Assembly: GCF_021391535.1 (NCBI RefSeq)
Contig: NZ_CP090066.1
Location: 2,803,501-2,867,500, forward strand
Reading direction: 5' to 3'
Origin: Aurantimonas sp. HBX-1
GTDB taxonomy: Bacteria > Pseudomonadota > Alphaproteobacteria > Rhizobiales > Rhizobiaceae
Length of the DNA stretch: 64,000 nucleotides
The first letter of the stretch is position 1. Every line of letters begins with the position of its first letter. This document shows, piece after piece, positions 8,416 through 14,938 of this stretch. The notes beneath the pieces were generated by a model. That model was given only the letters and a program-made list of their open reading frames with translations. It ran no database searches and was not told where the DNA came from. The translations under genes were made by a program, and so were the position numbers.

Positions 8416-8470
8416 TCAACCATACGGTTGACTTCCCTGCCGCCCCGCGCATACTCAACCACATGGTTGA
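8416..8470 (+). promoter_or_regulatory. Promoter with two ArsR-type operators overlapping -35 and the start codon
   Basis: Two copies of the palindrome TCAACC-N4-GGTTGA lie at 8416-8431 and 8455-8470, 39 bp centre to centre. Between and across them is a plausible sigma-70 promoter: TTGACT at 8428-8433, a 16-bp spacer, and CATACT at 8450-8455. The predicted transcription start falls at about 8462-8463, on the ATG of the ArsR gene, which implies a leaderless transcript. The first operator covers the -35 and the second covers the start site and start codon, an arrangement that fits tight autorepression. Confidence 0.75.
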
Positions 8471-8780
8471 TCTTGACGCCACCTTCATCGCGCTCTCCGA
8501 TCCGACGCGGCGGGCGATGCTCGCGGCGCTGGCCGAGGGCGAGAAATCCGTCGGCGAGCTGGCCGCGCCGCACGCGATGAGCTTTGCCGGCGCGGCCAAG
8601 CACGTCGCGGTGCTGACCAGGGCCGGGCTGGTGGCGCGCCGCAAGGTCGGGCGCCAGCAGCTCTGCCGGCTGCGCCCGGGGCCGCTGCGCGATGCCGATG
8701 CCTGGCTGCGGCAATGGGAGGGCTTCTGGACGATGCAGCTCGACGCGCTGGAAGCCGCCCTCAGGGAGAAGCCGCAATGA
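8463..8780 (+). CDS. ArsR-family transcriptional regulator (first gene of ArsR-VOC-SRPBCC operon)
   Basis: This is a 105-residue winged-helix repressor with the core FIALSDPTRRAMLAALAEGEKSVGELAAPHAMSFAGAAKHVAVLTRAGLVARRKVGRQQLCRL and a C-terminal W-x-x-FW-x-x-QLDALEAAL helix. This subgroup, without obvious metal cysteines, is commonly found next to SRPBCC/AHSA1 genes, as here. The start at 8463 is chosen because ArsR homology begins there and because earlier in-frame starts would translate the operators. Its stop overlaps the next ATG (ATGA), so the three genes are translationally coupled. It probably represses its own operon through the paired TCAACC-N4-GGTTGA sites. Confidence 0.92.
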   Translation: MVDLDATFIALSDPTRRAMLAALAEGEKSVGELAAPHAMSFAGAAKHVAVLTRAGLVARRKVGRQQLCRLRPGPLRDADAWLRQWEGFWTMQLDALEAALREKPQ

Positions 8781-9202
8781 GCCGCGCGACGCCCTTTTTG
8801 ATGTTCCAGGGGCGCTGCGAGGAAGCGCTCCGCTTCTACGAGGCGACCTTGCCGGATACCCGCATCGAGCAGCTGACGCATCACGGCGCGGACGGGCCCG
8901 GCGTGCCGGGCACGGTGTTCCTCGCGCGGCTCCGCCTCGCCGGCCAGACGGTGATGGCGAACGACAGCCCGCCGGTGCACGATTTCGGCTTCACGCCGTC
9001 CTTCTCGTTCTGGATCGACTGCGCGGCGCCGGCGGAGGTCGACCACCTCGCCGCCGCTCTCGGCGCGGACGGCGGCGGCGTGATGATGCCGCCCGGCGAC
9101 TACGGCTTTGCCGAGCGCTTCGCCTTCGTCGCCGACCGCTTCGGCGTGTCGTTCCAGCTCTGCCACGGCCATGCCTGGCCGCAATCCCGGGAGGACGCAT
9201 GA
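8777..9202 (+). CDS. VOC/PhnB-like glyoxalase-fold protein
   Basis: This 141-residue protein has the PhnB-like vicinal-oxygen-chelate pattern: PFLMFQGRCEEALRFYEATLPDT at the N-terminus, FSFWIDCAAPAEVDHLAAALGADGGGVMMPPGDYGFAERFAFVADRFGVSFQL in the second half. The family binds metals or small hydrophobic ligands; the substrate is not known for this one. It overlaps the ArsR stop by ATGA and its own stop overlaps the SRPBCC start by ATGA, so all three products are probably made in a fixed ratio. The genes look like a small-molecule sensing or modification cassette. Confidence 0.9.
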   Translation: MSRATPFLMFQGRCEEALRFYEATLPDTRIEQLTHHGADGPGVPGTVFLARLRLAGQTVMANDSPPVHDFGFTPSFSFWIDCAAPAEVDHLAAALGADGGGVMMPPGDYGFAERFAFVADRFGVSFQLCHGHAWPQSREDA

Positions 9203-9735
9203 GCGAGCGCATCACCACAAGCGAACTGGTCTTCGAGCGCCGGCTCGAGGCGCCGGTCGAGCGGGTCTGGCAGTTCATCGTCGACCCGGACCTCAGGGCC
9301 CGCTGGTTCATGGCCGGCCCGGACGACCTGCGCCCCGGCGGCACGCTCGGCCTGACCATGGACCACGACCGGCTCTCCGATACCCCGGTGCCGACGCCGG
9401 AGCCTTACCGCGCCTATGTCGGCCACGCCTGGAGCGAGCGCATCCTCGCCTTCGAGCCGCCGCACCGCATCGCCTTCACCTGGGAGAACGGGGCGGCGGG
9501 CGAAGTGGAGATCCGGCTCTCGGCGGACGGCGCCGGCACCCGCCTCGTCCTCACCCACACCGGCCTGCGCGGGCCGGACGACGCGGTCAATTTCGGCGGC
9601 GGCTGGCAGTCCCACCTGGCGGTGCTGGAGAAGCGGGTCGCGGGCCAGGGCGTCGCGGATTTCTGGACCCTGCACGCCGCCGCCGAGCAGGCCATTCGGG
9701 CGGCGCTGGAGACGCCGCCCGGCACCGCGCCCTGA
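9199..9735 (+). CDS. SRPBCC/AHSA1-domain protein
   Basis: This 178-residue START-like (Bet v1 fold) protein has the AHSA1 pattern: LVFERRLEAPVERVWQFIVDPDLRARWFMAGPDDLRPGG at the start, then ERILAFEPPHRIAFTWENG, TRLVLTHTGL and GGGWQSHLAVLEKRV at the end. Such proteins bind hydrophobic ligands in a deep cavity or act as Hsp90-activator-like domains; bacterial ArsR-linked members have no firmly known function. It is the last gene of the three-gene operon. A 106-bp gap separates it from a convergent CoA-transferase gene. Confidence 0.9.
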   Translation: MSERITTSELVFERRLEAPVERVWQFIVDPDLRARWFMAGPDDLRPGGTLGLTMDHDRLSDTPVPTPEPYRAYVGHAWSERILAFEPPHRIAFTWENGAAGEVEIRLSADGAGTRLVLTHTGLRGPDDAVNFGGGWQSHLAVLEKRVAGQGVADFWTLHAAAEQAIRAALETPPGTAP

Positions 9736-9841
9736 CGGGCCTGGAGACCAGACGATCCATCGCCGGTCGGCAGGACGCGCCGGGACCGCCCTGCCCGGCC
9801 GCCTCGCCGTCATGCCCGATCCGGGCGCCGGGCGGGCAGGC

Positions 9842-10984
9842 CTATTCGTCGGCGTCGCCGAAGCGGGCGCCCTGGTGCTCGCCGAGGCGGGGCGCCGGAC
9901 GGTCCAGCGACAGCGGCGCCGTGCCGAAGCGGATCGGCGTGCGCACGCCGGGCAGGCCCTGCGGCGCGATCTGCATGCCGCGGTGGACGATCTGCGGATC
10001 GGCGAAGACTTCGGCGACGTCGTTGATCGGCCCGGCCGGCACGCCGACCGCCTCCAGCGCCGAAAGCAGCGCGTCGCGCGTGAAGCCGCCGGTTGCCGCC
10101 GCCAGCTGCGCCACCAGCGTGTCGCGGTGGGCGACGCGCGTCTCGTTGGTGCGGTAGCGTTCGTCGCCCGCGAGGTCGTCGCGGCCAAGCACCGTGCAGA
10201 GCCGGCCGAACTGCCGGTCGTTGCCGCAGGCGATGATCAGGTGGCCGTCGGCGACCGGAAACACCTGGTACGGCACGATGTTGGGATGGGCGTTGCCGAG
10301 CCGGCTCGGCACGATGCCGGAGGCGAGATAGTTCAGCGCCTGGTTGGCGAGGACACCGGCCATGCAGTCGAACAGCGCCATGTCGACGAACTGCCCCTGC
10401 CCGGTCCGCGCCCGGTCGGCCAGCGCCGCCTGGATGGCGATCGTGCCGTAGAGGCCGGTGAAGATGTCGGCGAAGGCGACGCCGATCTTCTGCGGCTCGC
10501 CGTCCGGCTCGCCGGTGAGGCTCATGATCCCGCCCATGCCCTGGATCATGAAGTCGTAGCCGGCGCGGCCGGCATAGGGCCCGTCCTGGCCGAAGCCGGT
10601 GACCGAGCAATAGACCAGCCGCGGGTTGACCCTCTTGAGGCTCTGGTAGTCGAGGCCGAAGCGGGAGAGACCGCCGACCTTGAAGTTCTCAATCAGCACG
10701 TCGGCCTCGGCGGCGAGCGAGCGCACCAGTTCCTGCCCCTCCGGCGTGGTGAAGTCGGCGACCACCGAGCGCTTGCCGCGGTTGCAGGCGTGGAAATAGG
10801 CGGCGGTCCGCTCGCCCTCCCGCTCGACGAAAGGCGGGCCCCAGCCGCGCGTGTCGTCGCCGGCCGGGCTCTCGACCTTGATCACGTCGGCGCCGAGATC
10901 GGCGAGCGTCTGGCCGATCCAGGGACCGGCAAGGATGCGGGCGAGTTCGAGGACCTTCAGGCCGGCGTGGGGGGCGTGGGTCAT
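9842..10984 (-). CDS. CaiB/BaiF family III CoA-transferase
   Basis: This is a 380-residue class III CoA-transferase, which moves CoA between carboxylic acids. The N-terminal GLKVLELARILAGPWIGQTLADLGADVIKVESPAGDDTRGWGPPF is highly characteristic, followed by ADVLIENFKVGGLSRFGLDY and TGFGQDGPYAGRAGYDFMIQGMGG. The catalytic aspartate is the D in GVAFADIFTG (about residue 172). A second paralogue lies at 42234-43457. No acyl-CoA partner is adjacent, so the substrate cannot be predicted. It starts near a divergent higBA locus. Confidence 0.93.
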   Translation of the reverse strand: MTHAPHAGLKVLELARILAGPWIGQTLADLGADVIKVESPAGDDTRGWGPPFVEREGERTAAYFHACNRGKRSVVADFTTPEGQELVRSLAAEADVLIENFKVGGLSRFGLDYQSLKRVNPRLVYCSVTGFGQDGPYAGRAGYDFMIQGMGGIMSLTGEPDGEPQKIGVAFADIFTGLYGTIAIQAALADRARTGQGQFVDMALFDCMAGVLANQALNYLASGIVPSRLGNAHPNIVPYQVFPVADGHLIIACGNDRQFGRLCTVLGRDDLAGDERYRTNETRVAHRDTLVAQLAAATGGFTRDALLSALEAVGVPAGPINDVAEVFADPQIVHRGMQIAPQGLPGVRTPIRFGTAPLSLDRPAPRLGEHQGARFGDADE

Positions 10985-11019
10985 CGAAATCCTCTGTCGG
11001 GCAAGCGCGCGATGTCAGC

Positions 11020-11054
11020 CATATGTTGACATATGTCTGCAATTCGCTTACGTT
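11020..11054 (+). promoter_or_regulatory. higBA promoter with CATATG-N4-CATATG operator
   Basis: A perfect palindrome CATATG-TTGA-CATATG spans 11020-11035 and contains the -35 element TTGACA (11026-11031). A weak -10 TACGTT sits 17 bp downstream at 11049-11054. The position fits autorepression by HigA, whose HTH would occupy the -35. The in-frame ATG at 11033 lies inside this operator and upstream of the predicted transcript start, so it is rejected as the higB start. Confidence 0.6.
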
Positions 11055-11095
11055 GCAATCTTGGTCTTGTCCACCGGACGGAGCGGATTGCGGGA

Positions 11096-11380
11096 GTGAT
11101 CAGGAGCTTTCGCAGCAAGGCGCTCTCGCAGCTCTGGGCCACCGGATCGACGGCCAAAATCGACAGAAGGCTCCATCGCCGCCTGCTCGTCCGCCTCGAC
11201 CGGCTTGATGCGTCGCTGTCGCCGGAGGAGATGAACCTGCCAGGTTTCGATTTCCATGCGCTGAAAGGGTTCGATCCGGCGCGATACACCGTCCACATCA
11301 ACGGCCCCTGGTGCGTCACCTTCGAATTCGACGACGGCGACGCCTACCGCGTCGACTTCGAGCAGTATCACGACAAATAG
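11096..11380 (+). CDS. higB: HigB/RelE-family toxin (plasmid maintenance system killer protein)
   Basis: This toxin is a RelE-superfamily mRNA interferase predicted to cleave mRNA on the ribosome. About 94 residues are encoded from the GTG at 11096: VIRSFRSKALSQLWATG at the N-terminus and PGFDFHALKGFDPARYTVHINGPWCVTFEFDDGDAYRVDFEQYHDK at the C-terminus match the HigB pattern (W-C-V-T-F-E/R-F). The order is toxin first, antitoxin second, as is usual for higBA. The GTG is chosen over an upstream ATG because it gives the normal family length and falls after the predicted promoter. Confidence 0.9.
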   Translation: MIRSFRSKALSQLWATGSTAKIDRRLHRRLLVRLDRLDASLSPEEMNLPGFDFHALKGFDPARYTVHINGPWCVTFEFDDGDAYRVDFEQYHDK

Positions 11381-11399
11381 CCGCTGGAAGGTAATCGAC

Positions 11400-11708
11400 A
11401 TGCCCGAGTTCAAGGCACTGAGAGACCCGGATCGCTGCCCCTCCCATCCCGGCGCGCTCATCGACGACCTACTTGCCGATACCGGCAAGACCCGCACCGA
11501 AATCGCCGAGCGCCTCGGCATCTCCCGCCAGCATCTCTACGACATCATGCGGGAGAAGAAGCCGGTTTCGCCGCAGGTGGCAGCGCGCCTGGGTAAGCTT
11601 TTCGGCGATGGCGCCGCGGTCTGGCTGCGCATGCAGGCGGCCTATGACGCCTGGCACGCCGAGCGCGACGTCGACGTCAGCCAGATCGAGCGTCTAGAGT
11701 TCGTGTGA
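11400..11708 (+). CDS. higA: HigA-family antitoxin, HTH Xre type
   Basis: This 102-residue antitoxin has an Xre-type helix-turn-helix: HPGALIDDLLADTGKTRTEIAERLGISRQHLYDIMREKKPVSPQVAARLGKLFGDGAAVWLRMQAAYD. The pattern P-G-x-x-L followed by ...VS...A.RL...FG....WL.MQ..YD is diagnostic for HigA/VapI. It starts 19 bp after higB and is probably co-transcribed with it. It should neutralise HigB and repress the operon through the CATATG palindrome at 11020-11035. Confidence 0.94.
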   Translation: MPEFKALRDPDRCPSHPGALIDDLLADTGKTRTEIAERLGISRQHLYDIMREKKPVSPQVAARLGKLFGDGAAVWLRMQAAYDAWHAERDVDVSQIERLEFV

Positions 11709-11764
11709 ATCGAGAGGAACGGGCCGTCCAAGTTCGAATGTGTCGAACGGACGGCGCCCCCGCC

Positions 11765-12589
11765 TCAATCCACGAACGCCCGCTCGACCACGTAGGTGCC
11801 GGGCTTGCTGTTGGCGCCTTCCTCGAAGCCGCGCTCCTTGAGCAGCTTCTCGGTGTCCTTCAGCATCGCCATCGAGCCGCAGATCATCGCGCGGTCGGTG
11901 GCGGGATCGAGCGGCGGGATCTGCAGCGCCTCGAACAGCTGGCCGGTCTCGATTAGCGTGGTGATGCGGTGGCCGCGGGTCTCGCCCTCGCGCGTGGCGC
12001 TGGTGTGGAACAGCAGCTTGTCGCCGATGAACTCGCTCATCAGCTCGTCCGAGCGGGCGGCCTCCACCAGGTCGCGGCCGTAGCGGAGCTCCGCCTGGCT
12101 GCGGCAGGTCTGGGTGAGGATCACCTGGTCGAACTTATCGTAGGTCTCCGGGTCGCGGACGACGCCGGCGAAGGGCGCGATGCCGGTGCCGGTGGAGAAC
12201 AGGAACAGCCGCTTGCCGGGGATCAGCGCGTCGAGCACCAGCGTGCCGGTCGACTTCTTGCGCATCAGCACCGTGTCGCCGACCGCGATCTTCTGCAAAT
12301 GCTCGGTCAGCGGGCCGTTCGGTACCTTGATCGAGAAGAACTCAAGTTCCTCGTCCCAGGACGGGCTGGCGATCGAATAGGCGCGGAACACCGGCTTCTC
12401 GGCGTTCGGCAGGCCGATCATCACGAACTCGCCGGTGCGGAAGCGGAAGCTCTGCGGCCGGGTGATGCGGAACGAGAACAGCGTGTCGGTATAGTGGGTG
12501 ACGGCGGTGACGCGCTCGGCGAAGACGCCGGCCGGAATCGGAAAGGCAGTTTCCTGCAGCGGCTCCGACTGAGCGGCAAGAGAGTTCAT
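11765..12589 (-). CDS. fpr: Ferredoxin-NADP+ reductase
   Basis: This is a 274-residue bacterial-type flavoprotein that exchanges electrons between NADPH and ferredoxin or flavodoxin. The FAD-binding motif FRAYSIASPSW (R-x-Y-S, about residues 69-79) is present, with an FSIKVPNGPLTEHLQ segment and the NADPH loop LFSTGTGIAPFAGVVRDPETY. The C-terminus CGSMAMLKDTEKLLKERGFEEG...GTYVVERAFVD is standard for the subclass I enzyme of proteobacteria (ends near VE.A.V). The ATG at 12589 has a GGACG ribosome-binding site; an ATG 27 bp upstream is less likely. It stands alone, after the TetR gene. Confidence 0.95.
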   Translation of the reverse strand: MNSLAAQSEPLQETAFPIPAGVFAERVTAVTHYTDTLFSFRITRPQSFRFRTGEFVMIGLPNAEKPVFRAYSIASPSWDEELEFFSIKVPNGPLTEHLQKIAVGDTVLMRKKSTGTLVLDALIPGKRLFLFSTGTGIAPFAGVVRDPETYDKFDQVILTQTCRSQAELRYGRDLVEAARSDELMSEFIGDKLLFHTSATREGETRGHRITTLIETGQLFEALQIPPLDPATDRAMICGSMAMLKDTEKLLKERGFEEGANSKPGTYVVERAFVD

Positions 12590-12751
12590 CGAGCACGTCC
12601 TTTCATTCCGCGGCACGCCTCGTAAGCGCGCCTCTTAGTCAAGCAGGCTGCCGCTACATAGAACCTCACGGCGGCAAGGTCAGCGGCAGGCATTCCAATT
12701 ATCGGCGGATGCGGAAAAGAAATCTCCGCCGCCCCGCCGCCGCAAGCCGGA

Positions 12752-13447
12752 TCAGCCCCCGCCGGCCGGGCGATCGCGGCCATCGCCGACGGCTTTCGCC
12801 ATCGCCGGCCCGGCTTCCAGGCAGGCGACCTTGGCGCCCGGGCAGGCGAAGCCGGCGATGACGCTGCGCACCAGGCTGCCGCCGACCGCGACCAGGTCGA
12901 AACCGCGCTCGGAGCGCAGCCATTCCGTGATCACCCCGCCAACGGCGCAGACATAGGCGGTGGCGGCGATCTCCGGCTGCCACTCCGGCTTCAGCTCGCC
13001 GCGGTGCTGAACCGCGGCGAAGATCGCCGCGATGGTGCGATGCATGGCGTTGTCCGCGTCGGTACGCCGCATCATCGCGCCCTGCATCTCGCCCACATAC
13101 TCGCAGCGAAGCAGCAGGATGGTCATCACCCTGCGGGCGCGCTCGTCACGCTCCAAATGCCTAAACGCGGCGATGGAATTGGCGTACAGTTCTTCCAGGG
13201 AGCGGCGGCCGACGGGCTCGTGGCCGCTGAAGAAGGCTTCCTGCGGCAGCCGCGCCCGCTCGTGCATGGCGCGGAACAGTTCGAGCTTGTTGGGAAAGTG
13301 CCAGTAGATCGCGCCGCGGGTCAGCCCGGCGGCGGCGGCGATGTGCGAGAGCGTGGTGGCGGCGACGCCGAAATCGTAGAAGCGTGCCTCGGCCGCGTCG
13401 AGGATCGCCTCGCGCGTCAGCAGTGCATCTTCCTTGGTGCGTCGCAC
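12752..13447 (-). CDS. TetR/AcrR-family repressor of the RND efflux operon
   Basis: This regulator of about 231 residues belongs to the AcrR/TtgR/MexZ group. The DNA-binding domain VRRTKEDALLTREAILDAAEARFYDFGVAATTLSHIAAAAGLTRGAIYWHFPNKLELFRAMHERA is complete and the C-terminal MAATS-type domain contains LEELYANSIAAF and ERARRVMTILLLRCEYVGEM. It is divergent from the RND genes and presumably represses them. The GTG start at 13447 is preferred because it has GGGAGA upstream and matches family N-termini; the ATG at 13495 would extend through the operator. The C-terminal 30 residues are Gly/Ala-rich and less conserved. Confidence 0.92.
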   Translation of the reverse strand: MRRTKEDALLTREAILDAAEARFYDFGVAATTLSHIAAAAGLTRGAIYWHFPNKLELFRAMHERARLPQEAFFSGHEPVGRRSLEELYANSIAAFRHLERDERARRVMTILLLRCEYVGEMQGAMMRRTDADNAMHRTIAAIFAAVQHRGELKPEWQPEIAATAYVCAVGGVITEWLRSERGFDLVAVGGSLVRSVIAGFACPGAKVACLEAGPAMAKAVGDGRDRPAGGG

Positions 13448-13466
13448 TCCGGTCTCCCTTGCTCGG

Positions 13467-13488
13467 ATACATTTATGGCTGTATGTAT
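13467..13488. promoter_or_regulatory. AcrR-type operator between tetR and the RND operon
   Basis: The inverted repeat ATACAT-N10-ATGTAT lies in the 90-bp divergent gap. Known AcrR/TtgR-family operators are similar TACAT/ATGTA palindromes. It is placed to control both the repressor gene and the efflux genes. Confidence 0.7.
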
Positions 13489-13537
13489 GCTGCAACGCAA
13501 GAGGACGGCCCGTTTAGGCCGGGAAAGTGGTACGGAC

Positions 13538-14938
13538 ATGCACGGATCGACGGGGTTCTTGCGGATCGTCGCCCTCACGGGGCTGCTCGTGGCTTCCGGT
13601 GCGCCGGCCATGGCGCAGGGCCCCGGCGAGGCGCCGCCGCCGGCGGTGACGGTGATGACCATCGAGAGCCGCACCCTGCCGGTGACCTACGAATATGCCG
13701 GCCGGGTGGCCGCTTCGCGCGAGGTCGAGGTGCGCGCCCGCGTCGGCGGCATCCTGCTGCAGCGCGAGTTCGAGGAAGGCGCCCGCGTCGCGCAGGGCAC
13801 CCTGCTCTTCCGCATCGATTCGGCGCCCTACGAGGCGCAAGTCGCGCTGGCCCGCGCCCAGGTCCTGCAGGCCGAAGCCCAGCTCGGCCAGGCGCAGCGG
13901 ACCGAGGAGCGCGCCCGCACGCTGGCGCAGAGCGGCGCCTCCAGCCGCGCCGCGCTCGACGACGCGGTCTCGGCGCGCGAGCTCGCCGCCGCGCAGGTTG
14001 CCGCCGCCGAGGCGCAGCTGCGCACGGCGACGCTGTCGCTCGGCTATGCGACGGTCGAGGCGCCGGTCAGCGGCATCACCAGCCTCGAGCAGGTGCCGGA
14101 AGGCAGCCTGCTCAGCACCGGCGACCTGCTCACCCGGATCAGCCAGCTCGACCCGATCTACGTCAATTTCTCCGCCGCCGACCGCGAGGCCGCGTCGATC
14201 CGCGACCTGCTGGACAGCGGCCGGCTGCAGGGCGGCGCCGATCCCTCGGGGCTGAAGGTCACCATCGCCTTCGGTGACGGCGCCACCTACGACCAGACCG
14301 GCACGATCGACTTCACCTCGACCTCGATCGATTCCCAGACCGGCACGATCCTGTCGCGCGCCGTGCTGCCGAACCCGGACGACAAGCTGCTGCCCGGCCA
14401 GTTCGTGCGGTTGCAGATCGAAGGGCTGACGGTGGAGAACGCCGTCACCGTGCCGACAGAGGCGCTGATGCAGGGCCCGCAGGGGACCTTCGTCTACACC
14501 GTCAATGCCGAGAACATCGCGGAAGTGCGGCCGGTGCGGGTCGACCGTGAGCTGAACGGCTCGCTGCTGCTCGCCGACGGGCTCCAGGACGGCGACCGGG
14601 TGATCATCGAGGGCGTGGTCAAGGTCCGCCCGAACGCACCGGTCGCCCCGCACGCACCCGAGGAAGCCCCGGCCGGCGGCGAGGGCGCGGACACCAGCGC
14701 GCCCGAGGCGGCGGCGGACGGGGCCGCACCGGCGACGCCCGCGCCCCCGGCCGCGGCGGTCCCCGCCGCGTCGGCATCAGCCGATGAGGCCGCCGCCGCC
14801 GACGGCGACGCGGCGACACCGGATGCCGATGCGACCGCCGCCAGCGAGGCGCCTGCCGAGCCGCCGGTGCCGCTGACCGCCCTGCCCGACGGCCAGGCCG
14901 CCCGGGACGAGCAGAACGGTGCGGAGACCGGCCAGTGA
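13538..14938 (+). CDS. RND efflux periplasmic adaptor (membrane fusion) protein, AcrA/MexE type
   Basis: This 466-residue protein bridges the inner-membrane pump and an outer-membrane channel. A signal peptide (MHGSTGFLRIVALTGLLVASGAPAMA, cleavage after AMA) is followed by a barrel/lipoyl half-motif VEVRARVGGILLQREFEEGARVAQGTLLFRID, an alpha-hairpin rich in Ala/Gln (about residues 105-165), the second half ATVEAPVSGITSLEQVPEGSLL, and the C-terminal membrane-proximal segment VTVPTEALMQGPQGTFVYTVN. Unusually, it ends in a tail of about 100 residues very rich in Ala, Pro, Asp and Glu, predicted to be disordered. The lipobox cysteine found in many AcrA proteins is absent. Its stop overlaps the pump gene start (GTGA). 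Confidence 0.94.
   Translation: MHGSTGFLRIVALTGLLVASGAPAMAQGPGEAPPPAVTVMTIESRTLPVTYEYAGRVAASREVEVRARVGGILLQREFEEGARVAQGTLLFRIDSAPYEAQVALARAQVLQAEAQLGQAQRTEERARTLAQSGASSRAALDDAVSARELAAAQVAAAEAQLRTATLSLGYATVEAPVSGITSLEQVPEGSLLSTGDLLTRISQLDPIYVNFSAADREAASIRDLLDSGRLQGGADPSGLKVTIAFGDGATYDQTGTIDFTSTSIDSQTGTILSRAVLPNPDDKLLPGQFVRLQIEGLTVENAVTVPTEALMQGPQGTFVYTVNAENIAEVRPVRVDRELNGSLLLADGLQDGDRVIIEGVVKVRPNAPVAPHAPEEAPAGGEGADTSAPEAAADGAAPATPAPPAAAVPAASASADEAAAADGDAATPDADATAASEAPAEPPVPLTALPDGQAARDEQNGAETGQ

Noticed and set aside
11033..11095. Upstream ATG for higB at 11033
   Set aside because: It lies inside the operator palindrome and upstream of the predicted transcript start; the GTG at 11096 gives the normal family length.
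13004..13537. N-terminal extension of the RND adaptor back to 13004
   Set aside because: It runs through the divergent tetR gene and operator; the signal peptide begins at 13538.
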